This document shows, piece after piece, positions 44,361 to 53,905 of a stretch of DNA of 64,000 bases. The position numbers were made by a program, and so were the translations under genes. Under the pieces are notes generated by a model. The model made no database searches. It was given only the letters and a program-made list of their open reading frames with translations, and had not been told where the DNA came from. Source of the DNA: an uncultured Rhodospirillaceae bacterium (GTDB taxonomy: Bacteria; Pseudomonadota; Alphaproteobacteria; Rhodospirillales; Magnetospirillaceae); NCBI GenBank assembly GCA_937887565.1, contig CALABS010000013.1:66958-130957 (forward strand), given 5' to 3'. Each line of letters begins with the position of its first letter. Position 1 is the first letter of the stretch.

Positions 44361-45368
44361 TCACCGCCCCATCGTGCGCTTCATCTGCCATGACCACGCA
44401 TGGAGAACCTGGGTGTGCAATGAGGCGAAGCGGGGGCGCCATCCCAACTCCGAGCCTGCCCGTTTCGCGTCGGCCAGCAGGATCGCGGGGTCGCCCGGAC
44501 GGCGCGGCGCGGTGCGCACCGGCAGTTTGGCACCGGTCACCGTTTCGACCGCGTCGATGACCTCCCGCACCGTGAAGCCGGCACCATTGCCCAGGTTGTA
44601 GGCATCGGCGCCCTGCTTCCCGTCCACCAGCGCCTTCAAAGCCAGCACGTGGGCGTCGGCCAGGTCGGCCACATGCACGTAGTCGCGCACGCAGGTGCCG
44701 TCGCGGGTGGGGAAGTCCTCGCCGAACAGCGACAGCGCCGGTCGCAAGCCCGCCGCCGCTTCGAGCGCCAGCGGGATGAGGTGGGTTTCGGGGTCATGAG
44801 CCTCCCCCAGTTCACCGTCGGGGTCGGCGCCGGCGGCGTTGAAATAGCGCAAGGCCGCCGAGGCCAGGCCGTGGGCGGCGGCGAAGTCGGCCGCCATGCC
44901 CTCGGCAATGGCCTTTGTGCGGCCGTACGGGTTGATGGGTCGCAGAGAATGGGTCTCGGGAATAGGGGTCGCTTCCGGCACTCCGTAGACAGCGGCCGAG
45001 GACGAGAACACCAGCCGCCCGCAACCAGCGTCACGCATGGCTTCCAACAGAGCGAGGGTGCCGCCCACATTGCTGTCGTAGTACCGGCCCGGCCGTTCCA
45101 TGCTCTCGCCGACGGCGATCAGTCCGGCGAAATGCAGCACCGCGGTTGGGCGGTGCAGGCGGAAGACGCGGTCCAGGGCGGCGTGGTCGCGGATGTCGCA
45201 GCGTTCCAGCGGCCCCCACTTGACCGCCCATTCGTGGCCGCCGGACAAGTCGTCCACCGTCACGGGAAGGAAACCGGCCGCCGCCAGCGCCTTGCAGGTC
45301 TGTGACCCGATGAAGCCGGCGCCGCCGATGACCAGGACGGTCTGCTTGGGTCTGTCGAGTTGGGCCAT
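44361..45368 (-). CDS. galE: UDP-glucose 4-epimerase
   Basis: 335 residues, an extended SDR enzyme: NAD loop VIGGAGFIGSQTCKA, catalytic Ser region VFSSSAAVYG and the YxxxK of NPYGRTKAIAE. RDGTCVRDYVHVADLADAHV is typical of GalE. It interconverts UDP-glucose and UDP-galactose (or the N-acetyl forms) to feed polysaccharide synthesis. The ATG at 45368 was chosen; an upstream ATG would add 21 residues not expected in the family. It is divergent from gmd, with 176 nt between. Confidence 0.93.
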   Translation of the reverse strand: MAQLDRPKQTVLVIGGAGFIGSQTCKALAAAGFLPVTVDDLSGGHEWAVKWGPLERCDIRDHAALDRVFRLHRPTAVLHFAGLIAVGESMERPGRYYDSNVGGTLALLEAMRDAGCGRLVFSSSAAVYGVPEATPIPETHSLRPINPYGRTKAIAEGMAADFAAAHGLASAALRYFNAAGADPDGELGEAHDPETHLIPLALEAAAGLRPALSLFGEDFPTRDGTCVRDYVHVADLADAHVLALKALVDGKQGADAYNLGNGAGFTVREVIDAVETVTGAKLPVRTAPRRPGDPAILLADAKRAGSELGWRPRFASLHTQVLHAWSWQMKRTMGR

Positions 45369-45544
45369 GGGTTTCCTAGGTGGAGCGGGGGCGGGAACAG
45401 CCATCCATACCGTCTTACACGTCAAGGGCACAAGGACCCGCGCATCGCCGGATGGACAGTGTCGCGGAATGGGTGGCTTGCCTCCTGGCGGCCGGGCGGC
45501 TAGTGTCTCCCGGTTTCACAGGCATAGCGGATACGTGAAAGACG

Positions 45545-46621
45545 ATGACCGACAAGGTTGCTCTGATTACCGGCATCACCGGGCAGGACGGCGCCTATCT
45601 GGCCGAGCTGCTGCTGTCCAAGGGCTATATCGTGCACGGTGTCAAGCGCCGTTCGTCGTCCTTCAACACCGCTCGCGTCGATCACCTCTACCAGGACCCG
45701 CACGAGAAGGACGTGCGGTTCTCCATGCACTACGGCGACCTGACCGACGCCACCAATCTGATCCGCCTGATGCAGGAGACCCAGCCGACCGAAGTCTACA
45801 ACTTGGCGGCCCAGAGTCACGTTCAAGTCTCATTCGAGACACCCGAGTACACTGCCAACGCCGACGCACTGGGGACGCTGCGCCTGCTTGAGGCCATCCG
45901 CATCCTGGGCATGGAGAAAAAGACCCGCTTCTACCAAGCGTCGACCTCCGAACTGTTCGGCAAGGTCCAGGAGATCCCGCAACGGGAGACCACGCCCTTC
46001 TACCCGCGTTCGCCCTACGCGGCGGCCAAGGTCTACGCCTATTGGATCGCGGTGAATTACCGCGAAGCCTATGGCATGTACGCCTGCAATGGCATCCTGT
46101 TCAACCACGAGGGCCCGACCCGCGGCGAGACCTTCGTCACCCGCAAGATCACCCGCGCTGTGGCGGCGATCAGTCTCGGCCTGCAGGAAAAGCTCTATAT
46201 CGGCAACCTCGACGCCAAGCGCGACTGGGGTCATGCCCGCGACTACGTCGAGGGCATGTGGCGCATCCTCCAGCACCCCGAGCCCGAGGATTTTGTGCTG
46301 TGCACCGGCGAGACCCACAGCGTGCGCGAATTCATCGAACTCGCCTTCGCCGAGATCGGCCGTACCATCGCCTGGCAGGGTAAGGGAGTCGACGAGAAGG
46401 GCGTCGACCTCGCCACCGGGGAAGTGCTGATCGAGGTCGATCCACGCTATTTCCGGCCCACCGAGGTGGACATGCTGATCGGCGACCCGACCAAGGCTCG
46501 CGAAAAGCTGGGCTGGGTGCACACCACCGGTTTCCGTGATCTGGTCAAGGAAATGGTGGATAGCGACCTCAAGCTCGTCGCCAAGGAAGCCGACGACCGG
46601 CAGCACGGCCATGCCTACTGA
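45545..46621 (+). CDS. gmd: GDP-mannose 4,6-dehydratase
   Basis: 358 residues, full length. GITGQDGAYLAELLLSKGY is the NADP loop, KRRSSSFNTARVDHLY is typical of Gmd, and the active site is in STSELFGKVQEIPQ and YPRSPYAAAKVYAYW (YxxxK). It converts GDP-mannose to GDP-4-keto-6-deoxymannose, the precursor of GDP-fucose. Its stop overlaps the next gene by 11 nt, so the pair is translationally coupled. Confidence 0.97.
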   Translation: MTDKVALITGITGQDGAYLAELLLSKGYIVHGVKRRSSSFNTARVDHLYQDPHEKDVRFSMHYGDLTDATNLIRLMQETQPTEVYNLAAQSHVQVSFETPEYTANADALGTLRLLEAIRILGMEKKTRFYQASTSELFGKVQEIPQRETTPFYPRSPYAAAKVYAYWIAVNYREAYGMYACNGILFNHEGPTRGETFVTRKITRAVAAISLGLQEKLYIGNLDAKRDWGHARDYVEGMWRILQHPEPEDFVLCTGETHSVREFIELAFAEIGRTIAWQGKGVDEKGVDLATGEVLIEVDPRYFRPTEVDMLIGDPTKAREKLGWVHTTGFRDLVKEMVDSDLKLVAKEADDRQHGHAY

Positions 46622-47558
46622 TTTCTCCCTGGCCGGCAAGCGGGTCTGGGTCGCCGGCCATCGCGGCATGGCCGGCTCGGCGGTGGTTCGTCGCCTGGCG
46701 TCCGAAAATTGCGCGGTGCTGACCGCGGGCCGCGAGGTCGATCTGCGCCGTCAGGCCGAGACCGAGGCCTGGATGGAGGCGAACCGCCCCGACGTGGTGG
46801 TGCTGTGCGCCGCCAAGGTGGGCGGCATCCACGCCAACGACACCCGGCCGGGCGAGTTCCTCTACGACAACCTCGCCATCGAGGCAAACGTCATCGAAGG
46901 GGCTCGTCGGACGGGCGTCCAGAAGCTGTTGTTCCTGGGTTCCAGTTGCATCTATCCCCGCCTCGCCGCGCAGCCCATGGCCGAGGACGCGCTGCTGACC
47001 GGCCCGCTGGAGCCGACCAACCAGTGGTACGCGGTGGCCAAGATCGCCGGCATCAAGCTGTGCCAAGCCTATCGCCGCCAGTACGGCTGCGACTTCATTT
47101 CCGCCATGCCGACCAACCTGTTCGGGCCCGGCGACCGCTACGAGGGCGCCCAGGGCCACGTGGTGGCGGCGCTGGTCGAGAAGATCCACGCCGCCAAGGC
47201 CGCTGGCAGCCCGACGGTCCCCATCTGGGGCACCGGCGTGCCGTTGCGCGAGTTTCTGTACGTGGACGACCTGGCCGACGCGCTGGTGTTCCTGCTCAAG
47301 CACTATTCCGACGAGCCGCACATCAACGTGGGCAGCGGCATGGAATACTCGATCCGCCAGCTGGCCGAGGCCGTCGCCGAGGTGGTCGGCTGGCGCGGCG
47401 AGTTCGTCTACGACACGTCCAAGCCCGACGGGACGCCTCGCAAGTTGATGGACAACTCCCGCATCCAGGCGCTCGGCTGGTCGGCCTCGAGGTCCTTTGC
47501 CGAGGGGTTGCGCCACGCCTACGCCTGGTACCTGGACAACGTGGCGGCCAAGGCCTGA
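46611..47558 (+). CDS. fcl: GDP-L-fucose synthase
   Basis: 315 residues, an SDR-family epimerase-reductase. VWVAGHRGMAGSAVVRRL is the NADP loop, LFLGSSCIYPRLAAQP the Ser/Cys active-site region and NQWYAVAKIAGIKL the YxxxK motif. It converts GDP-4-keto-6-deoxymannose to GDP-L-fucose. The ATG at 46611 overlaps the gmd end. A fucose-containing capsule, exopolysaccharide or O-antigen is implied. Confidence 0.96.
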   Translation: MPTDFSLAGKRVWVAGHRGMAGSAVVRRLASENCAVLTAGREVDLRRQAETEAWMEANRPDVVVLCAAKVGGIHANDTRPGEFLYDNLAIEANVIEGARRTGVQKLLFLGSSCIYPRLAAQPMAEDALLTGPLEPTNQWYAVAKIAGIKLCQAYRRQYGCDFISAMPTNLFGPGDRYEGAQGHVVAALVEKIHAAKAAGSPTVPIWGTGVPLREFLYVDDLADALVFLLKHYSDEPHINVGSGMEYSIRQLAEAVAEVVGWRGEFVYDTSKPDGTPRKLMDNSRIQALGWSASRSFAEGLRHAYAWYLDNVAAKA

Positions 47559-47572
47559 CCGGATTCTTTCCC

Positions 47573-48940
47573 ATGCACGGCTTCCATCCCACCATCCTGC
47601 GCGAATACGACATCCGCGGCATCGTCGGCGAGACCCTGTCGACGGCCGACGCCTATGCCATCGGGCGCGCCTTCGCGGCCATGCTGGACAAGCCTGGCGC
47701 GCGCGTCTGCGTCGGCCGCGACGGCCGGCTGTCGAGCCCGGAGATGGAGGCGGCTCTGGTCGACGGCCTGGCGTCGGGCGGCGTCCATGTGCTGCGCATC
47801 GGCCGCGGTCCGACGCCGATGCTCTATTTCGCCCAGAAGACCCTGGGCGCCGACGGCGCCATCCAGGTCACCGGCTCGCACAATCCCCCCGACCATAACG
47901 GCTTCAAGATGATGATGTCCGGCAAGCCGTTCTTCGGCGGCCAGATCCGCCGGCTGGGCGAGATCGCCGCCGCCGGCGCCTGGGGCGAGGGCACCGGGCG
48001 GGTCGAGGAAATCTCGGTGACCGTCGCCTATCTGGAGGCGGTGCTGGGCGGGTTCACCGCTGGTCGCGATTTGTCGGTGGTCTGGGATCCCGGCAACGGC
48101 GCTGCCGGCGAGATCGTCGAGGCGCTGGCCGCCCGGCTGCCCGGTCGCCACGTCGTCATCAACGGCGCCATCGACGGCACCTTTCCCGCCCACCATCCCG
48201 ATCCCACCGACCCCCACACCCTGGTCCAGCTGCAGGAGGCGGTGGCACGCGAGGGCGCCGATCTCGGCCTGGCCTTCGACGGCGACGGCGACCGCCTGGG
48301 CGTGGTCGATGGCAAGGGGCGCATCCTGTGGGGCGACCAGTACATGCTGCTGCTTGCCAAGGAGGTGCTGGAGGCCCGTCCGGGCGCCCCCATCATCGCC
48401 GACGTCAAGGCCAGCCAGCTGCTGTTCGACCAGATCGCGGCCATGGGCGGACGGCCGGTGGTCGGCCGCACCGGCCATTCGCTGATCAAGACGCTGATGG
48501 CCGAGATCGGCTCGCCGCTGGCCGGCGAGATGAGCGGCCACATCTTCTTCGCCGACCGCTACCACGGCTTCGACGATGCGCTCTATGCCGCCACGCGGCT
48601 GCTGTCCATCGTCGCTCGCCTGCCCGGCACGCTGGCGGCGTGGTTCGACGCCCTGCCGCGGCTGGTCAATACGCCCGAACTGCGCTTCGACTGCGCCGAC
48701 GAGACGAAGCAGGGGGTGATCGAGGCCGTGCGCGCCCGCCTCAAGGCCGAGGGCGCCGAGATGTCCGAGGTGGACGGGGTCCGTGTCAGACGGCCGTACG
48801 GATGGTGGCTCCTGCGCGCCTCCAACACTCAGGCGGTGCTGGTCGCCCGCGCCGAGGCCGAGACCGAGGCCGGCCTCGCCATCCTGACCGCCGAACTGGC
48901 GGATTATCTGGCAGGGGCCGGGGTAGCGCTTCCCCGGTGA
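47573..48940 (+). CDS. Phosphomannomutase/phosphoglucomutase
   Basis: 455 residues of the alpha-D-phosphohexomutase superfamily. Domain 1 has the phosphoserine loop VTGSHNPPDHNGFKM, domain 2 the Mg loop LAFDGDGDRLGV, domain 3 GEMSGHIFF, and the C-terminal domain the phosphate site LRASNTQAVLVAR. It most likely makes mannose 1-phosphate for GDP-mannose, fitting the gmd-fcl genes just before it (14-nt gap). AlgC-type dual specificity is possible. Confidence 0.93.
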   Translation: MHGFHPTILREYDIRGIVGETLSTADAYAIGRAFAAMLDKPGARVCVGRDGRLSSPEMEAALVDGLASGGVHVLRIGRGPTPMLYFAQKTLGADGAIQVTGSHNPPDHNGFKMMMSGKPFFGGQIRRLGEIAAAGAWGEGTGRVEEISVTVAYLEAVLGGFTAGRDLSVVWDPGNGAAGEIVEALAARLPGRHVVINGAIDGTFPAHHPDPTDPHTLVQLQEAVAREGADLGLAFDGDGDRLGVVDGKGRILWGDQYMLLLAKEVLEARPGAPIIADVKASQLLFDQIAAMGGRPVVGRTGHSLIKTLMAEIGSPLAGEMSGHIFFADRYHGFDDALYAATRLLSIVARLPGTLAAWFDALPRLVNTPELRFDCADETKQGVIEAVRARLKAEGAEMSEVDGVRVRRPYGWWLLRASNTQAVLVARAEAETEAGLAILTAELADYLAGAGVALPR

Positions 48941-49033
48941 CGCCCTTCCGGTGACGCCTGCGCCGAGGCAGGGCTTGCCAAAGAAGGTGGGCGGCCCCAA
49001 AATCGCAGGGAAAAGGAAACAAAGGGGCCGTTG

Positions 49034-50677
49034 ATGGCCGACCGGGACCTTGATCGTTTCGTGGCGCTGGCGTTCTGCCGCGCCGACCTCTTGTTCGAAC
49101 TCGACGACGATCTGGATGTGGTGTTCGCCGCTGGCGCCACTCCCGTCCTGCTGGGTGAGGCTCCCGATGCGCTGGTCCATCGCTCCTTCCTCGATCTGGT
49201 GGCCGAGGACGACCGCCTGCTGGCCCGGGAAATGCTGGACGCCGCGCGGACAGCCGGACGCATCGACGACGTGGTGGTGCGCCTGAACGGGGTCGGCAAC
49301 CGCCGCCCCAACGTGGCCTTGGCCGGCTATCGGGTGCCGGATTTCGGCAACCACTTCTTCCTGGCCGTCAAGCTGGAGCCGGTCTACCAGTCCGAGCCGC
49401 GCGCTCCGGCCGAAATCCGCCACGACGCCGACAGCGGGTTGATGGACGAGGCATCCTTCGCAACCGTTGCCGCCGAGCGGGCGCTGGCCTATAGCCGCGC
49501 CGGCGGCCGCGCGCAGCTGACCGTGGTCAAGGTGGAGAAGCTGGATCAGCTGGCCCAGACCCTGGGCGCCTCGGACCGCAAGCGGCTGATGGGGGCGGTG
49601 GCCGATATCCTGGCCAGCAACTCGCTGGGCGGCGGCACCGCCGGCCGGATGTCGCCCGAGGGGTTCTCGTATCTGCACCGTGACGACGTGGACACCGACG
49701 AGGTGAACCTGTCGATCACCGCCGCCGCCAAGCGGATGTTCAAGGATGCCGACCTCCGGCCCGAGGCCCATACGCTCGATGCCGACGGCGCCGGCATGTC
49801 CGAGCATCAGGTCGCCAAGGCCATCGCCCACACCATCCGCCGTTTCACCGAGGAGGGCGGCGCCGACCGCAAGAAAAGCATCGCCCAGGTCCTGCATGGG
49901 CTGGTGTCGGACACCATCGAGAGCGTCGCCTATATCCGCAAGGTGGTGGCCGGGCGCGATTTCGACTTGGTGTTCATGCCGGTCTGCGACCTGCGGTTGG
50001 AGCGGGTCCACCATTTCGAGGCCCTGACCCGTTTCCGCGACGCCAAGGCGGGCGCCTCGCCCTACCACCTGTTCTGCCTGGCCGAGGAGGTCGGCATCGT
50101 CCACGAGCTGGACATGGCGGTGTGCGAGGCGACCTTGCAAGCGGTTCAGGCCCATGTGCGCAAGAGCGGCCTGATGCCGGCGGTGGCCATCAACCTGTCG
50201 GGGCTGTCGCTGGCCAATCCCCAATTCGTCGAGGGACTCAAGCGGCTGCTGGGCCGCGCCGGCGTCCAGCCGCGCAAGATCATGTTCGAACTGACCGAAT
50301 CGGCGCATGTCGAGAAGCTGGCCGAGGTCAATGCCGCCATCCAGCAGTTCCGCGACCGCGGTTTCCGCTTCGCGCTCGACGATTTCGGCTCCGGCTCGGC
50401 CAGCTTCGATTACCTCAACGGCCTCGATGTCGACATCGTGAAGTTCGACGGTCCGGTGGTGAAGCGCGCCTGCGCCAGCCAGAAGGGCTCGGACCTGTTG
50501 GCCGCCATGGCCAAGATGTGCGCCTCCATGGGGGTGCGCAGCTGCGCCGAGCGGGTCGAGGACAAGCGCATGGCCGGCCGCGTCTACCAGTGCGGCGTCG
50601 ATTTCGGCCAGGGCTGGTATTTCGGCAAGCCCGAATCCGACCCCTTCGTCTTCGCCGACCGCTTCATGGGCGGGTAG
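49034..50677 (+). CDS. EAL-domain protein with degenerate GGDEF-like region
   Basis: 547 residues. Residues 1-130 look PAS-like. Residues 130-220 resemble a GGDEF domain, but the signature is replaced by GRMSPEGFSYL, so no cyclase activity is expected. The C-terminal half is an EAL domain with the EAL motif in HHFEALTRF, the NLSG Asn, the Glu in ELTES, both Asp of LDDFGSG, Lys in VKFDG and Gln in GQGWYFGKP. Most residues needed for c-di-GMP hydrolysis are present, though loop 6 (DDFGSGSASFDYL) and AERVED are atypical. It probably acts as a phosphodiesterase or receptor. ATG 49034 was chosen over the TTG just before it. Confidence 0.88.
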   Translation: MADRDLDRFVALAFCRADLLFELDDDLDVVFAAGATPVLLGEAPDALVHRSFLDLVAEDDRLLAREMLDAARTAGRIDDVVVRLNGVGNRRPNVALAGYRVPDFGNHFFLAVKLEPVYQSEPRAPAEIRHDADSGLMDEASFATVAAERALAYSRAGGRAQLTVVKVEKLDQLAQTLGASDRKRLMGAVADILASNSLGGGTAGRMSPEGFSYLHRDDVDTDEVNLSITAAAKRMFKDADLRPEAHTLDADGAGMSEHQVAKAIAHTIRRFTEEGGADRKKSIAQVLHGLVSDTIESVAYIRKVVAGRDFDLVFMPVCDLRLERVHHFEALTRFRDAKAGASPYHLFCLAEEVGIVHELDMAVCEATLQAVQAHVRKSGLMPAVAINLSGLSLANPQFVEGLKRLLGRAGVQPRKIMFELTESAHVEKLAEVNAAIQQFRDRGFRFALDDFGSGSASFDYLNGLDVDIVKFDGPVVKRACASQKGSDLLAAMAKMCASMGVRSCAERVEDKRMAGRVYQCGVDFGQGWYFGKPESDPFVFADRFMGG

Positions 50678-50731
50678 GCGCTATACCCAGTCTCCCTCGC
50701 CGGGCGCGGCCCTCGGGCCGCTTGGCCGGCA

Positions 50732-52027
50732 TTACGGCGCCGGCAGCAGCCCCATCGCCGGCTGGCGCCACGCCAGCGGGTCGAGGGCGCCGCAGGCGGG
50801 GCAGGTCACCGACCAGCGGTCGGCGGCCTTGCCGCAGGCGACGCACATCCACGCCGGCTCGGGGGCGGCGGTGGCCGCCTTGGCCAGCCATGCCTGCGCG
50901 GCCGGCTCGTCCTTCTTCTCCTCGCGCTCCAGCTTGGCGAGCAGGATATAGATTCCGGCGGTGGGGCGCAGCGCGACGGCGCGATCCAGATGGCTGCGGG
51001 CGTGGCCCCACAGGGTGGCGGCCATGGCCGCCTCGGCCAGGGCCACATGGCCGTCGGCGGCGTCGGGATTGAGCTTGACCAGCTTTTCCAGCCGCTTGAC
51101 CCGCTGCAGCGCCGTCTCGGCCGGGGCCAGCGCCACATGGGCCTCGATCAGGGCCGGATGCGGCGCGGCGCGCCAGGTGTTCTCGATGACCGCCGCCGCC
51201 TTGCGGTCCTTGCCGGCGCGGTGCAGGTGCTCGGCGGCCTCGACGGTGGCCTCCACCAGCATGGGATCGGCCTGATGGGCCTTCACCGCGAGATCCAGCG
51301 CCTGGGCCGGCCCGGCGGCGCGGGAGCGCTCCAGCAGCACCAGGGCCTGGCGGTGCAGCAGCTCGGCGCCGGCCATGGACCCCCGTCGCTTGACCTCGGC
51401 GAGGGTCGCCTCGGCCTCGGTCCACTGCCCGGCGAGGGCCTGCAGCTCGAACAGCGTGGTGGCCAGATCCTCGGCGCCGGGCCGCAGCGCCCAGGCGCGG
51501 CGGGCATAGTCCAGCGCCGCCTCGCGGTCGCCGGCCTTGAGCGCCAGCGCCAGCAGCCCCTTGAGCCCCAGATAGGCGGTTTCGGCCCTGCCCAGCATGT
51601 CCTCGAAGCGTCGCCTGGCCTCGGCCTCGTCGCCGGTCATCTCGGCCGCCTGGGCGGTCAAGAGGCCGGTGAGCGAGCGGTCGGCCAGAAGCTTGTCGGC
51701 CCGCTTGGCCAGCTTCTTCGCCTGGCGGGTGTCGCCCGAGGCGACGGCGGCCAGGCCGTCGGTGAGCGCCCGGTAGCCCTCGCTGCGGCGGCGGTCGCGC
51801 CGGGCCCTGAGGAAGCGGCCGGGCGAGCGCAGCACCGCCGCCACCAGCCGGGCCAGCGCCAGCAACGCCGCCACGGCGGTCACCACCAGCAGCAGCGCCA
51901 CCGGCACCGAGGTGTCCACCCGCCAGCCCTGCCAGCGGATCATGACCTCGCCGGGGCGATCGGCCAGCCAGACCGAGGTCGCCACCAGCAGGGCGGTGAG
52001 AAGGATGAAGAGGACGAGGCGCTTCAT
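50732..52027 (-). CDS. hemY: HemY-like TPR membrane protein
   Basis: 431 residues. Two N-terminal membrane helices (LVLFILLTALLVATSVWLA and ALLLVVTAVAALLALARLV) with IRWQGWRVDTS between them match the HemY N-terminal domain. A long row of TPR-like helices follows. The C-terminus has a small Cys motif (CVACGKAADRWSVTCPACG), probably a zinc ribbon. The function of this proteobacterial HemY is unclear; it is distinct from the Bacillus oxidase of the same name. It is last in a hemC-hemD-mitofilin-hemY operon and starts 10 nt after the mitofilin gene. Confidence 0.9.
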   Translation of the reverse strand: MKRLVLFILLTALLVATSVWLADRPGEVMIRWQGWRVDTSVPVALLLVVTAVAALLALARLVAAVLRSPGRFLRARRDRRRSEGYRALTDGLAAVASGDTRQAKKLAKRADKLLADRSLTGLLTAQAAEMTGDEAEARRRFEDMLGRAETAYLGLKGLLALALKAGDREAALDYARRAWALRPGAEDLATTLFELQALAGQWTEAEATLAEVKRRGSMAGAELLHRQALVLLERSRAAGPAQALDLAVKAHQADPMLVEATVEAAEHLHRAGKDRKAAAVIENTWRAAPHPALIEAHVALAPAETALQRVKRLEKLVKLNPDAADGHVALAEAAMAATLWGHARSHLDRAVALRPTAGIYILLAKLEREEKKDEPAAQAWLAKAATAAPEPAWMCVACGKAADRWSVTCPACGALDPLAWRQPAMGLLPAP

Positions 52028-52037
52028 GCAGGGGGCC

Positions 52038-53174
52038 TCATTGCCGGGGGCCGACGGCGGCCACCACCGCCGCCGTCAGGATGCCCAGCGCCTTGTCGGC
52101 GGCCAGCCGGGCGCGGGCGTCGGCGAGCCATGGCGCCACGGTCTCGGCGGCGGCGCCGTCCAGGGTCTCGGCCTGGGCGATCGCCCCCGCCAGGTCGCCG
52201 CGCCGCAGCGCCGCCTGGGCGCGGGCCACCACGGCGGCCGGCGAATTTCCCGCCGCCTCGCCGTCCTCGCGCCGCACGGTGAGCAGCGAAGCCATGCGGT
52301 TGACCGTGTCGCGCCACCACGACTGGCCGGCCGGCAGCAGGTCCGAGCGCACCAGGGCCGGCGCCAGGGCGCCGAAGCGCTCGGCCAGGACCATGCGGGT
52401 GGGGATGCCGGCGGCGGCGCGCGGCTTCAGGGTCTCCATCACCCCGGCCATCTCGGCGTCCTGGGGGGCGAGGACGAGGACGGCGCGCAGCTCGGCCTCG
52501 AACGCCATGGCGCCGTTGACCGCCTCGCGCAGCTGGCCCACGGCCAGCAGCAGGGCGGCGGCCGAGCTGCGCCGCGACTGGATGTCGCGGAGGTCCGCCT
52601 CGACCTTGTCCAGGCGGTCGGCCAGGCGCAGCACGGCGGCGGCGTCGGCGGTGGTCTTGCGGATCTCGGCCAGTTGGGCGGACAGCGCCTCGACCTCCTG
52701 GACCAGCCCCGCCGGAGCCTCCGGCCGGGCGGCCAGCGCCGCGATCGACCCTTCCACCCGGTCCAGCCGTTCGGTCGTGGCGGCGGCGTCGGATAGGGCG
52801 GGGCGGGCCTCCAGCTCGCCGATGCGGGCGCGCAGGGCGTCCAGCTCGGCGGCTACCGTGGGGGCGGCGGCAGTCGGGGCGGGACCGGGGGCGGGGGCGG
52901 GAGGCGGGGCCGGCGACGCCTCCTCGACGGCGGCCGGGGCGACGGCGTCCTTCCACTGCGGCCAGGTGATGGCGCCCAGAACGGCAATGGCGACGACGGC
53001 GCCCACCGCCACGAGCATTCCCCACGGCGCGCCCTTCCGGGTTCCGTCGGGGGACGGCGGGGCGGCACCCTCGGCCGCTTCCCCGGTGGACGCGGCTTCG
53101 CCGGTTGCGGCCTTGGCGGGCGCGGCCTCGGCGGGGGTGGGGTCGGGCTGTTTCGCCTCGTCGCTCTGGGTCAT
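52038..53174 (-). CDS. Mitofilin/Mic60-family membrane protein
   Basis: 378 residues: an acidic, Ala/Pro-rich cytoplasmic tail (1-50), one membrane helix (GMLVAVGAVVAIAVLGAITW), a Pro/Ala linker, a coiled coil (about 105-200) and a helical C-terminal mitofilin-like domain. This gene between hemD and hemY is typical of alphaproteobacteria. Alphaproteobacterial Mic60 bends membranes and shapes intracytoplasmic membranes, as its mitochondrial relatives shape cristae. The ATG at 53174 overlaps the hemD stop (ATGA). Confidence 0.87.
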   Translation of the reverse strand: MTQSDEAKQPDPTPAEAAPAKAATGEAASTGEAAEGAAPPSPDGTRKGAPWGMLVAVGAVVAIAVLGAITWPQWKDAVAPAAVEEASPAPPPAPAPGPAPTAAAPTVAAELDALRARIGELEARPALSDAAATTERLDRVEGSIAALAARPEAPAGLVQEVEALSAQLAEIRKTTADAAAVLRLADRLDKVEADLRDIQSRRSSAAALLLAVGQLREAVNGAMAFEAELRAVLVLAPQDAEMAGVMETLKPRAAAGIPTRMVLAERFGALAPALVRSDLLPAGQSWWRDTVNRMASLLTVRREDGEAAGNSPAAVVARAQAALRRGDLAGAIAQAETLDGAAAETVAPWLADARARLAADKALGILTAAVVAAVGPRQ

Positions 53175-53902
53175 GGTTCCCCTCGGGACTTCAAGTCTTC
53201 GTCGAGCGCCGCCAGCAGCGCGGCCTGGGTAGGGGCGGCGGCGGCACGGACGGCACGCCACGGCAGGAGCGCCAACTCCCGCGCCACGGCGGGGCTGAGC
53301 GCGAAGGCGTCGATGGCGGCGCAGGCCTCGGACAGCCCGGCCGCCGCCACCAGCCTAGCAAAGGTGGCCGCCGTGCGGGGAGAGAAAAAGAGGGCGAAGT
53401 CCACCCCTTGCGCGCGCAGCGCGGCGGCCAGGGGCGCCGACAGCGCCTCGGCGGTCACCGCCTCGTAGAGGACCAGCCGCCGCACGGCGAACCCAAGCCC
53501 GGCCAACCGCCCGGACAGGTCGCCGGCGGTGACGCTGCCGGCCGCGTGCAGGAAGGCGCCCGCCGTGGGATCGCAGCGCGCGGCCACCAAATCGGTCAGG
53601 GTGTCGACGTCGCCGCCGGCGCTGTCCACCGTCTGGTAGCCCAGCTTGCGGGCCTCGCGGGCCGAGGCGTCGCCCACCGCCCACACCGGCAGGGCGCGGT
53701 CGGGCAGCACGCGGGCCAGGGCGCGCACCCCGTTGGCCGAGGTGGCGAGGATGCCCTGGACGCCGGCGATGTCCACCTCGATTCCATCCACGGGGCGGAT
53801 GTCGAGCAGCGGCTCGACCATCACCGCCAGTCCGCGCGCCGACAGCTCGGCCGCCACGCCCTCGGAATCCTCGCGCGGGCGGGTGACCAATGCCGTCCGC
53901 AT
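53171..53902 (-). CDS. hemD: Uroporphyrinogen-III synthase
   Basis: 243 residues. Sequence conservation is low in this family, but the ALVTRPREDSEGVAAELSAR start, VWAVGDASAREARKLGYQTV and the ALFFSPRTAATFARLV stretch match HemD. It closes hydroxymethylbilane to uroporphyrinogen III. Three bases separate it from the hemC stop, and its end overlaps the mitofilin start. Confidence 0.93.
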   Translation of the reverse strand: MRTALVTRPREDSEGVAAELSARGLAVMVEPLLDIRPVDGIEVDIAGVQGILATSANGVRALARVLPDRALPVWAVGDASAREARKLGYQTVDSAGGDVDTLTDLVAARCDPTAGAFLHAAGSVTAGDLSGRLAGLGFAVRRLVLYEAVTAEALSAPLAAALRAQGVDFALFFSPRTAATFARLVAAAGLSEACAAIDAFALSPAVARELALLPWRAVRAAAAPTQAALLAALDEDLKSRGEP

Positions 53903-53905
53903 GGG

